Below, piece after piece: positions 22,261 through 33,770 of a DNA stretch of 64,000 nt; positions within the stretch are counted from its first letter, which is position 1; the number at the start of each line of letters is the position of its first letter. The notes below the pieces were generated by a model that worked only from the letters and a program-made list of their open reading frames with translations, did no database searches and was not told the origin of the DNA. The stretch spans positions 23,468,501 through 23,532,500 of the forward strand of contig CM072861.1 of NCBI GenBank assembly GCA_036937835.1, written 5' to 3'. The position numbers and the translations under genes were made by a program. This DNA is from Pampus argenteus. Its lineage: Eukaryota; Chordata; Actinopteri; Scombriformes; Stromateidae.

Positions 22261-22937
22261 CTCACCTCAGGACTGAGGGGGAAAACACACCTCGCCTCAG
22301 TCTGGTCCCAAAGACTGAAAAAATAGAAACATTTCAACAAACCACTGACAGATACATGTGGGTGATGCATCAGTAACTGGAGACTGTTTCAATGTTGTAT
22401 TTTCTTATTTATTTTTTTATATATATTTCTTCAGTGAAATATTTTCAAAAAGCACCAATCTATTCCTTAATTATATTATCTGCAATATTAATTCAAAAAT
22501 AAGTTGACAATAGAAATCTGACCTGCACTAGAAATGTAATAAACTAAACATAAATATTCTTAATTATTTACTGAGTAAACAACCATGTGTCGGTTTCTAA
22601 TATTAATAATATAAGTATCTGGCTGAACATCACAGCATGTTAGTCCATTATCGGACACAACCTTGTCTCGTCCATTTTTTTTTCTTTTTTAAAACAAAAC
22701 CTCAGATGACAACGTCTCTTTCAGGTTGGTAAAAGACTTATAACCAAGTTAATCAATATAACAGTAATCAATATAGCAGTTAACCTTCACGGAGCCTCGT
22801 CTCGGCTCCTTTTAAGTTACAGAGTGTCCGAAAATGGAACTGTGTATGTTAGCTTATCTTTAAGCTACAAGCAACGACATGTTGTTAAGCTACAATAATG
22901 CTAATTATTTTACTGCTTTAAAACGTACAACACTCAC

Positions 22938-23040
22938 CGCAGAGAAACTAGCTTGAAGTAATAAAATGTTTTAAAGTGTCCAGCATCAACAACACAACAA
23001 CATACATGTGGCGACGTCAACTTTCACCTCTGACGCAGGA
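22938..23040 (-). other. elp1: elp1 5' noncoding first exon
   Basis: On the minus strand a good donor (TCTCTGCG|GTGAGTG) ends an exon at 22938. The acceptor TTTTCCCCCTCAG before 22272 leads into the start-codon exon with 12 untranslated bases. The upstream edge near 23040 is a guess. Confidence 0.45.
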
Positions 23041-23061
23041 ACATGACGGTGGCGGCGGTGT

Positions 23062-23074
23062 CGCCCCCTGCCGG
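23062..23074 (-). promoter_or_regulatory. CTCF-like motif near the elp1 promoter
   Basis: Minus strand reads CCGGCAGGGGGCG, matching the CTCF core pattern CC..NAGGGGGCG. A sequence match only. Confidence 0.35.
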
Positions 23075-23464
23075 CGTGGAGCGAACATACATCCAGGGGA
23101 GGAAATTAAACTTTTTATCCAGGAAAAAAAGCTCAAATTACTAATATTATTGTTTTTAATTTATTTTTTAAAACAAGATCTTTTTAATTGAACTGTTTTT
23201 TTTTAATTTTTAGTAAAATTCCACATCTACAAAATAAAATGTGTGATAAAAAAAAACCTGGTGGAAAGTAGCACATTTCAATCAAATCAAGATTAGGTCT
23301 AATTAGATTAAGTCTAAAAACAGATTTGGTATTTAAAATGCTGTGTTGATACTTTTACTCACCCACAAATTGAGTAGCATCATATTTATTTTATGCTTTT
23401 ACTCTGAAAAAAAACAAAACGGACGTTGCTACTTTTTTTTTTTTAATGCTTTTATTCTGTTAGA

Positions 23465-23616
23465 GACCGGACGTCACGGCGTTGTTGTTATCGCGAGAAT
23501 AACAGACTAGCTGCTGAATGACAACAGGTGAACGGGAGTTCAATATCAAGAAGCAAAGAACACCGGAGGACATGTCAGCGGGATTAAAGACGTGATGAGA
23601 GGACGGTGACAGCCAG
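23465..23616 (+). other. Possible divergent noncoding first exon
   Basis: CpG-bearing sequence ('ccggacgtcacggcg', 'tatcgcgagaataa') 400 bp from the elp1 start. It runs into a good donor, AGCCAG|GTAAAC. It could be a first exon of arhgef37 or of a noncoding RNA transcribed divergently from elp1. No open frame of interest. Inference from position and splice signal. Confidence 0.35.
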
Positions 23617-23710
23617 GTAAACGGTTCATTACATTAATTAGTGACAGCCAGGTAAACGGTTCATTACATTAATTAGTGACAGCCAGGTAAACGGTTCATT
23701 ACATTAATTA
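23606..23710. repeat. 35-bp unit in three perfect tandem copies, each with a splice donor
   Basis: Copies 23606-23640, 23641-23675 and 23676-23710 are identical, beginning GTGACAGCCAGGTAAACGG. Each contains CAG|GTAAAC, so a transcript could use a donor after 23616, 23651 or 23686. Perfect identity points to recent duplication. Confidence 0.95.
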
Positions 23711-26700
23711 GTCCTTCAGCCTCGTCTTTATCCAAACTAAAGGCAGCAGACAGACGTTATTTTTAAAACGAGGGTTTGTGTTATTTTTGTTTATTCCGCT
23801 AGTTTGCTAACGAGACTGTTTAAAACCTTCAACGGTCACGTTTAATACGTTTTAAAAAAAAATCAATGTATGTATCGATTGATTGTTTTTTCTATCTCTT
23901 ATCTCCTCCTGACAGACAGATGCAGGTGTCATTTATATAATATCCATATAAAACATGACATAATGCAGGTGAAGTGCTAATTACAGCTGAGACTATTATT
24001 ATTATTATTATTATTATCCACAAACTAAGGCTCTAATTATAATATATTTTATTTACATTAGTAGCTATTAACATATCCACCTGATGCACCTGGAGCTAAT
24101 ATTGTTAAATAATATATATATATAATTTAACAATATAATTAACAATTTTATATATATGCCCTAAACGTCTCACATACAATCTTGAGTGTGTTAAAATACA
24201 TAAATGAATAAATAAAATAAAAAAAAATAAAAATATTTTAAGTCTACTTGCAAATGCATAGAGAACAACAGGTAGCCTGCATCTCCAGCAGAGATGTGAA
24301 TAATCAACATAATTGATAAGAGACAATCTGAGAGATAAACACACTGTGTACTTGTGTTTAGTCTGTCCCAGATGATGCTACAGAAGCCTAATGCATATAC
24401 TGTGGTAATATTATAATTTATGGTGAATATGGTGAACATCTATGAATCCTCTAGTAGCAGAAAGATGCTGTTGGCTTTCCATGTGGTCGAGGTCAAGCGT
24501 CTGCAAGTTGTTCAACAACAAAGTGGAAAAAAGGTTAAGGACCTTCGTCAAAATGAAACTGAAGAGAGACTTCCCCGAACTGTGGCCACAAACTCTGAAG
24601 TAAATTTCCACCAAAAATCAACTTGAACCACCTCAAACAGCCTCAGACCAAAAGTTCACACATGTTCTATTTTGGCCGTCTGAAGCATCTTTAGCTGCAC
24701 ATAATGAAAAGTGTCTGATAAGTTGTGATTTTAAGTCAGTGTATCAAACCTGAGGCAGCGTAAACGTTTCCTCATTACTGCACAGAGCAACAGAAAGCAA
24801 AGCAAAGTTGTGATTGCACCGTTCATCTGCTGTTTCCTTCACTTTCAGAGTGTTTAATGCTGACGGAGCAGACAGGATGCAAACGTCACCGCTTTCATTT
24901 CACAGCTTCTCATCTTTCTTCATGCTGTTGATAGCACGCTGGCAACTTTCAGTTCAGTTAAATAATCTGCTCATGCATGCTGACATATAACAATTTGACC
25001 AAAGTCAAGCAAGGCCTTTATTATAGTCCAGCCCTGCAATCATGTTGTTGTACAGTAAATAATAATATAATGGATATGACTCCACCTTTGCTCCTTCCTG
25101 CTCCGGTCATAACATCAGTCACCTGACATCGTCTAACATGTGTGGCTCTGCATGTGTTAAGCAAGATTTGTAACTCCACATTACAGATTGTGTTTGTTTC
25201 CATGTGTTCAACAGACACACAGTCGTTAATTCAAAACCTGCAAGATCTCTTCTTGAAAAAAATCTTCCATTTTAAAGGATGAGTTCACAATTTTTGTCTT
25301 AAAACAACAAGTTAGGTGTTAAAATTCCTATACTTCCACCACAGCTCAACAGGGAAACACAAAGAGGGAATTTAATGCTAAACAGACTGTAAATGTGTCA
25401 GATATCCACTTGATATCTGTTATTGAAACATTGTGAATCCTTTAATATATATATCCTAATGATCGTTGTTTTCCTTGTTGTTTTTGCTGTCTTGCTGCTT
25501 TCTAGGAACGTTTTTCTTATCGGACAGTTTTTGGTTTTCTAAAAGATGTTTTTGGTCCTTTCCTCATATGTCATTCCACAGTGTTAAATGATAAATGCCT
25601 TTAGCATAATGTCACTTTGCAGAAACCTTATTATTGTGCAACTCTCACATAACGCCCTGTTGTTGTCATCTGGTAGAAGAATCTCGACCCGCAGCATTCC
25701 TCCCCGACATACCGACCCGATAAACCCGGATTAGCCGCTACTTTCCTGCTGCCTCCCTCATTCCAGACTCACCGTGTCTGTCCGCCATGAATTACTTCAT
25801 TGTTTCAGACTATTCACAAAGTTTATAGGCACATAATAAGATATTGAGTCTGTGTTCACTGTTAAACGGTGAATCGTCTGAAGGTAAAAAAAAGCTGAAA
25901 AGATGAAATGGACGTCTTGTTTTATCTTTTATTGAGGACTGCGTACAGCACCAATTAAGCAAATAAAAAAATAATTTCCCAATTTAGTTTCTCTGAACTA
26001 CAGCTACGAATTTAGCCTAGTTGATTAATCAATTAGTTGTCAACTATTAAATTAATTGTGAATTATTTTAAAAACCGATTTAATAATTTTTAAAGAAGAA
26101 AAAAAAAAAGGTCCAAATTCTCTGAATTGAGCATTTTCTGGTTCTGTTGACAAAAGTATTAATTTTTATATTTACATTTGAAGATGTTGCTTTTGGGAGA
26201 CAAAGATGGACATTTTCACCATTTTATAGACCAATCAACTAATCGATTACTTAACGAGATCGACAGATGAATCGATAATGAATGTTAGTTGCAGTCTAAC
26301 TTTGAATCATATGTGCTGCATTAGAGATGTTGTGGTTTGAATCTACGTTCATTCATCAGTTATTGTTGTTGCCTCGTCCTGTTTTGACGTCTTCTTCCAC
26401 TAATGAAACATCTAAAGCTCAGAGGAAGATGCCAACGATAAACCTGAAAAGAGCGACGATGAAGCCGTCCTGTCCGTCCTGTCAACATTAAGACATCACA
26501 CCTGTTACTCTCTGGATTTGCAGCATTATTTCCCATATGAACAATATCAGGCAGCAGATTTCCTGCGTTGAAGGAAGGTTTATTGTGAGAGATGACGGGT
26601 TAATCTCATGAAAAAAAAACCCTGTGTCGTGACCTTCTGACCGTTCATCTAGCACCACCTGCAGGTCAAAAAAAATCCAATAACTACATGACGTATATCT

Positions 26701-26900
26701 TAAAGTAGAACCTTAAAAACCATTTTTAGGGGAAGGTTTGGGTGAACTCACCCTTTAACATTGAATGAATGTGTCTGCATTCGCGTCATGATGACTTTCT
26801 TTTGAACACCTTTTGTACTAACCTGTTGGTGCTCAGTGGGGGAAGTAAACTTCCAAAAGAAATGAGCTATAAGTCTTTGTTGTTTCCTTCCTCCAGGACA
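23711..26900. other. Intergenic or 5' intronic region, no gene seen
   Basis: AT-rich. It contains an ATT repeat near 23995-24016 and AT-rich low complexity at 24105-24240. The interspersed repeat at 25985-26300 is listed separately. A slightly GC-richer patch at 25670-25800 has no convincing frame. Confidence 0.5.
25985..26300 (-). repeat. Near full-length teleost interspersed repeat
   Basis: Its right end, read on the minus strand, begins 'ttagactgcaactaac', and the left end carries 'gttgattaatcaattagttg'. Between are the typical body words 'ctctgaattgagcattttctgg' in weathered form. This is the same family as 58808-58932. Probably a nonautonomous element; class not determined. Confidence 0.55.
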
Positions 26901-26994
26901 TCCTGACAATCCCTCGACAACTGGAAGAGGATGGGACGTCCCGCTGTGCTTTTGTTTCCCGTGAGAGGAAAACTTCAATCACTTCTAAGCTGTG

Positions 26995-27300
26995 TTCTCA
27001 TTGGTCCGTTTAGTGTCCCATGAAGCCTCTCCAGGTGTCGTCCGATTGGTCCTTCATTCCACTGTGAGGACTTGTCAGCCAATCAGCCTCTACTTGGGTC
27101 AGTGCCACTTCCTCTTCCCACCAGCTGCTGCAGTCAATCAGCTTATTCAGCAGCGCGCGTGTGTGTGCGTGTGTGTGTGTGGCCTCTCTTCCTCCCCCTT
27201 TTTCCTCTACAAAACAGCCGGCCCACCCTCCTTTCCACTCCCATCCCCCCCTTTCCTCACACACTCATACACAGACTTGCAAATATATACACTCACACAC
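26995..27300 (+). promoter_or_regulatory. CCAAT-rich candidate promoter upstream of arhgef37
   Basis: Three CCAAT boxes in 85 bp: ATTGG at 27000-27004 and 27045-27049, and CCAAT at 27079-27083. A TATA-like 'aaatatatac' follows at 27281. Downstream sequence runs to a good donor (CACAAG|GTAATG) at 27500. Position and spacing suit a first exon of arhgef37, but no transcript evidence is available. Confidence 0.4.
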
Positions 27301-27500
27301 TCCTGCCACATGAAGCCCAGCAGCAGTCTGCTGTGTGTGTGAGTCACTGGAGAAAGTTACACCAGCGGCGCGTGTGTGTGTGTGTGTGTGTGTTTCCATG
27401 CAGCAGTCTCTCCTCTGCAGCAGATTTCTGCTTCAGTTGGGACAGAAGACAAGCAGGCAGACCGAGGTGCACCGCAGCTGAATCAGGGAATCTGCACAAG
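27300..27500 (+). other. arhgef37: Candidate 5' noncoding exon of arhgef37
   Basis: GC-richer stretch ending in the donor at 27500|27501. It would splice to the acceptor at 29972, twelve bases before the start codon. The 5' edge is uncertain. A (GT)n run of about 10 units lies at 27371-27391. Confidence 0.35.
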
Positions 27501-27534
27501 GTAATGATAGTTTGAGCTCATGTAAATGTCTCTG

Positions 27535-27568
<34 letters not shown>

Positions 27569-28399
27569 TTTGTTATTGTCAGGATTGTGGAGAGTTTGCT
27601 CTGTTTTGTGTTTGTGGTCAGCAGATTTCTCATCTTGACACATTTGTTTTGTGATGTTAGGAAAGTTTTAGTATTGCGGCATGTCTTAGATTAATCTGTT
27701 TAGGTGTGTGTTTATTTGATCATAGTAATAAAATACAGTTATTTGGTTTATAAAGAGCTAAAACCTCATTTTGCTCCCCTGTTTCAGTGACTCTGGGTCA
27801 CCACATGCTGCTAAAGCCCTGAACCTTTTAGAGGAGGGAAGAGATAAATATGTGAGAGAAGGATTAGGAACGATTTTAAACATGTTAAATACACAGTCTT
27901 CAAATACGTATCATCATTTATGCTCATCGTATTAAAGAGACATGTCGTATATAAGTGTGTAACAGTTAGTTTAAGTTTTAATCAGTGTCAGTGATTTTTC
28001 TGGGGAAATGAAAACGGTAAAAACAAAACCAACATTTCCCCAAAACATATTTAGTTCACGCTGATCGTCATCATCCTGCCTTGAAGTAAAATCACATTTA
28101 CTTTGCAACTACAATAAATGGACCAAGAATCTGTTCTCATGACATTGATGAAGGAACATAATCGCTTCACCTTGTAGTGACATAAGTCCTCAAATACTGA
28201 GCGTAAACAGTGAACGACGAAGAGGAAAGTAAACGTTGTGCTGCATTCATAAAGTAGACATTTTTTTTCCACCTGATCCTTTAACTGTTGTCATGAGTCG
28301 TTTCTTACTGAGACGTTATAATTTAATCACTGAGTCAAATATAAAACTGTCATCAGACTCTGTCTTTTTAAAGCCACAGTAAGACTGTTCAGATGAACC
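27501..28399. other. Presumed 5' intron of arhgef37
   Basis: A (CA)n run at 27537-27565. Otherwise AT-rich, with nothing recognised. Confidence 0.4.
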
Positions 28400-28407
28400 A
28401 TGTAAAG

Positions 28408-29233
28408 CAGTGGTCCCCAAACTACGGCCCCCGGACCAGATACGGCCCGCCTCCACATTTTGTCCGGCCCCCTGAACAATACCAGAGATGCATTATGATT
28501 TTTGTCTGGCCACGTGATCGAGACTTGTACGTACAGAGAACATAATGTAACGAGCTGCTACCTGAAATAAACGCATTTCTTCATTCAAAAAACAAAACGG
28601 TCCCCGAGCTGATCTGACCTGGCTTTTTTAACAGACATGACAGAAATGCTGAACAGCCTTAACTTGCAGCTACAAGGGACACTAATTTGCGACATGTATT
28701 CCCACATAAAAGCATTTGAGGTGAAACGAGCGCTGCTTTTGAAACTTGATCCATCTCCCTGCTACCCAAAGCCTCTCTGCTGAGAACCAGCGGTCCCACC
28801 TGAAAAGTGTGTGGAAGCAGTGGAAATGCTGAGGGTGGAGTTCGGTTTGTGTTTCTGTGAACTACATGTTAATGCAACAGATATTAACCGCCTTAGTTTC
28901 CGACATCGATGAAGCCCAGCCTTCTTATCAGTTCGAGTTGGAGAGTTACAGAACTGTGATGTCCTGAAAGACGCGTTGACTCATTGACTTCTGTGCCGCC
29001 TCCCAAATGACACGTACAAACAAATATAATCATATTTTCACAGTGAAGTTGAAGAGAGAGCTGCAAACAGTGGTGTCTACAAGAAAGTTAATGTTCCATG
29101 TAGAAAAGGGTTATTTGGTTATTATTTATTTATTTATTTATTACAGTGTCATTTATTTTTATGTTATATTATTATAAACAAACTGACCCCCCCCCCCCCC
29201 CGTCAGAGAAGGGAACAGGTTTGGGGACCTCTG
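28408..29233 (+). mobile_element. Decayed hAT DNA transposon (826 bp)
   Basis: Terminal inverted repeats CAGTGGTCCCCAAAC (28408-28422) and, reverse-complemented, CAGAGGTCCCCAAAC (29219-29233) match at 14 of 15 bases. They are flanked by perfect 8-bp target duplications ATGTAAAG at 28400-28407 and 29234-29241, the length typical of hAT. Inside are transposase remnants in the style of the GTF2IRD2-related hAT group: NSLNLQLQGTLICDMYSHIK encoded near 28650, and an ELQNCDVLKDA-like segment near 28942 in another frame. Stops and frame shifts abound, so it is dead and internally deleted. A run of 14 C lies near the right end. Confidence 0.88.
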
Positions 29234-29983
29234 ATGTAAAGGCTAATCGTCACAGCGGTAGCAGCGTTAGTCGCTCTGAAAGCAGCTTGCTAACCTCCTG
29301 GTGGGCCATGACAATGCACCCCCCCCCTCTCACTGCATGTTACCGTGAGGTAAACAATGTACACAAAGGCCTCTATCACACGTTAACACGGGTGACACTA
29401 GCAGGATGTTTCATTTTAATTAATTAATTCACCTTTACAGAAGACTTATCAGGGACTAAAAGATTTTCTTAAACTTTCCTCACTTTTGTTGTCTGTGAAT
29501 AACATGTAGAGGATATAAAAATCTCCTCATACTACATACGACATGCTAGTTTTTTTCCCACATTGATTACAAACGTTAGATTGTTTTTATGTAATAATAA
29601 ATCTCACCAGCAGCTTGTCCTCAACTTTTTATGCTCCTATAATTTGTATGAACATGAAACAGAGAGACAGTTGTATCCCACTCAGTCTCTTCCACTGTTT
29701 GAGTAACACAGTGGTGTTAATACAGGAGACACACAGAGACCATCTGCCTCCATCCAGACCCAGTTAGTGGCTCTCATGTGTTATAAGTACATAAAAATCA
29801 AAGACAACAAGAGGAAATTTGAGGTCGAACCAGGTTGTTGTGAAAGATTATAAAGTTTGTTTGATTACGTGAATTTATGCTTCATTATGAAATAAAGTGT
29901 TGAACCTGTTTAACATGATGAGCTGATGTCTTTAAGTGCAGAAATATTGAATTTTGTGTTTCTCTTTGACAGTGGTCTCCATC

Positions 29984-32900
29984 ATGGAGGTGCCCAGGAG
30001 GCCTCGGCCTTCCTCCTTCACACTGCCTCTTCACAGTACAGCGTCTCCTGCTGCTCTGTCTCCTCTTGGAGCTGTCGAGAAAGTCACCAAGAAAGATCCA
30101 AAGAAAGAAAAGCTCGATGGAGCCACAGAGAAAGATCAGTTTGGAGAAGAGACATCCAGCCTGGATGAGGACTCGGGTGTGTCCGTGTTTGTGGATGCGC
30201 CAGACGAGACCTCAGAGCTCGTAGATGCAAACGTAAATGTAAGACCTTCCTCAGAGGACAGTTTCTCAGAGGAAATATCGGAGGAGACGTTGGCAGAGGA
30301 GTCAAAAGAGGCTAAAAAGAAGACTGAGGAGGAGGAAGCGGCAGCTAAAGAGAGGGCAGCCCAGAGGCAGCTGATGGCCATCGAGGAGCTGGTGCAGTCG
30401 GAGAGGAATTATCTCCGACTGCTGCAAATCAGCACCGTGACCATCAGGAGCAACCTGCAGAAACTGCAGGTATGAATGGATAAACAGATAAAAATTCATA
30501 CTCATCAAACAAATGATGCTTTAATTTGGGTTTTAATTGTTTCACAAGCGTTTTATGAGCAGGACTTAACCAAGACACATGAATAACTTTAGACACCTGC
30601 TTATTCACATCTGGCATATCCGCCTCCATCTCTCCAGTTTAATTGCAGTCTAGTGTTTGTCTCTCTATTAATAGACCGGTCGTTTTGGGAGCGATATCAG
30701 GTGCAGCCCTGTGTTGTGATTCTTTTCATAATGGAGCCTCCTTGTTGTTTGTGCCTTTTTAAATAAAATGTAATCACTGGCTGATTGGCACAGCGGCATC
30801 CAGAGGGACTCTATTGCAGAGGCTGCTCGGTGCTTTATTACCGTTAGCTTTTCATTACGGCTGAGGTATTGCTTATTACTCCTAAATAATCATTTATTTA
30901 TGGCGGTAATGAAATGAGGCCCCATAAAACATAATAGAATCAGGCTTTATGGGATGGAAGGAGTGAGCCGTAGATGAGCATGAAAACAATATCACACCGA
31001 GGGAGGCGACAGGAGATGAGGGAGGAAAAAAATGAAATGAAATAAAAAAGGAGGTGCGGCAGCTAAATTATGGGTTACTCATCTTATAAGAGACACAGAG
31101 AAAGTGCTAATAGAGGAAGAGGTAACGAAATGAGCATTAAGATCATGTGGAAATAAAGTGAAAGATATATAATAAAAGAATATGACGGGTGGAGGAAGGA
31201 CACGCGGAGGAAGACAGAGGACAGTAGCAGGGCGGAGCTGCAGAGACAGAGAATGAATGTGTGAATGAATGAATGGTGCCATTGTGAGACAGGAAAGTCG
31301 CTGGTTTGTTTTCAGCGGCGATGCGTGCCCGCTGTTCTCTCATTAGAAGAGACTGGAGCAGAGAAAAATGCATCTTTATCAGCTGTGTGTTTGCATTTTC
31401 CATGTATGTAAACAAAGCAGACGCATACTTATGGTGCATATATATAGAGACGCATATATACTGTAAAGGCTGGTTTGATGCACAGGTTAGATATTTTATT
31501 AAAATATGTAAGTAAATCTTACTTGCCAATAATAGCTGAGCTACTTTCCATTTTACACGCGTTATTTGTGTGTTTTTAAGAGTGTGTGTCTTATCACCAC
31601 TTGGCTCTGGTAGCTCACTCATTTAATTTCATCTGTTTTTGTTTGTTTTGTTCCGTTATATTTAGATGCATTCATGTCATATCAACAGTCCTGAATCTAA
31701 AGATATTCACTTTATCGTGTATGAAACTGAAAAATTACTGAAATGATTCATTTGGTTTAATTTGTATTAAATTCAGTTTCTGGTGCTCTGGTATTGACAT
31801 TAATGCAGTGGAAGGACGGAGCTGTAGAATAGCACAAACATGATGACGTTATATGAAAATAAAAGAGAGAAATCATTTCTGAAAATGAATCTGTGTGTTT
31901 CTCTCTGTCTGTCCATCACAGCCTCCTCTAGCCAACCTGGACAGCATGTTTCTCTACATAGAAGAGGTGATTGACGTGTCGAGTCGCCTCCTCAGCCTGC
32001 TGGACCGGAAGCACGTTCAGTCTGCAGACCCTCTCTATCTGGAGACTCTCTGTAAGAGATATTTATTTATCTAGCGCTATTAGCCCCAAAGCTCCCACCT
32101 CATCGCCTGGAGTTGTCTTTTATTAGCTGGTAACATGACCTTGTTCAGCTTTATCCTGCAACTGATGGGAATATAGAGATATATTTCTGTTTCTATTTAT
32201 AGTTTAAGGACACAGTGCAGCTGATTGTGATACATTAATAAATGGTATTTGTTTTACCTGACAGGTGATTCATTCCTCAGCCTGTCTTCAGACATTGAGA
32301 CGACCTACAGGGAATACTTGGCCAACTACAACCATATAACAGTGGTGGAGAACAGCTACAAGCAGAAGGAAACGCTGTGGAACGAGGTCGTCAGAGTCAT
32401 CAAGGCCTCGGCGTAGGTTTATATAATAATCTTTTGATTCCCGCTGCCACTGACCACACTGAATATTGAACCAACGTGTAACGTGTCTCTCCAGGCCTGA
32501 AGTAAACGCCACCTCTCTGAGCTTCTTCCTGGTGATGCCAGTGCAGCGAATCGCCCGCTACCCCCTCCTCCTGCAGACCATCCAGAAACACACGGACAGA
32601 GCTCACCCAGCGTACGCACTCCTGGAGCAGACCGCCCACACCTCCATCGCCTTGAACTGTCGCATCAACGAGTACAAACGCTTCAGAGAAGTCGGTGAGA
32701 GGAAGCAAAAGCGAGAGATCGTCCACGGTTTGTCCTATGATGTTACCCAAAACTTATATTACTATCCTCCATATTTTGTAGCTGACAAATACAAGAAGAC
32801 AGAAACTCTGACCATCAAAGACAAGATCAACCGTCTCAACAGCCACAGCATCGCGAAGAAGACGGCGAGGCTGAGTCAGCACTTCAAACATGAGACTGGA

Positions 32901-33117
32901 ATAGCGACAAAGGTAACGCAGATGTTTGATTGGCCGAGATTAACTATCACCCAACACGTAGAGTCCTTTCTACCTCCAGGGTTTGTGTTGTAACCGGCAC
33001 TGACCAATCATCTCCTAACCCATTAGAATAAATGAAGCAGCACATTACTGTAATGTTTCAAGATGCTAATCATCCAGGTAACTCTTCCAGGCCTTTAAAT
33101 ACCATAAATACTCTCCC

Positions 33118-33152
<35 letters not shown>

Positions 33153-33739
33153 CTCAGCTGAGCCGCAGTCGTTAATGATTTACCCGAGGAGTGATTAGCC
33201 TGCAGGGAAAAATGTGTGATATGACTTGTTATTGAACCTGCTTGGAGCTGCCTCGCTGTGCTATGTGAGGGTTATATTTGTCAGTCCACTTAGATAAAGA
33301 TCATTTTGTGATTACAACGGACCAGTGGCACCTTCACTCTGTGGTTCTGATCGATAACGAATGACGAATGTTTGTAGAAAAGTAGTAAAACTCAGAAAAA
33401 GGAGAATATCTGCTTGTCTAGAATCCATTCTGATGTGGCTACTGGATGTTACTCACTGCACATGGAAACTGGTGCTTACAGTGATTATAGTGATTATTTC
33501 AAATCTTAGGTTCCTAAACTGGGTATGACATTATCCCACAGGTGCTGATCATTCGACATCCTGCAACCAAAACATATGGAAACTGTTTTCAATGTTAATA
33601 CGTCTGCAAAAAATGAGCATGAAAAATAAGCATTCCTTTGACTAACTAACACAAATTAAAGAGATGGGAGGAATAAGAGTTGAGAAAAGAGCAGATCTTG
33701 TATTTGTAACCCTCAAATGAAAACATAAAGACTAATGAA

Positions 33740-33770
<31 letters not shown>

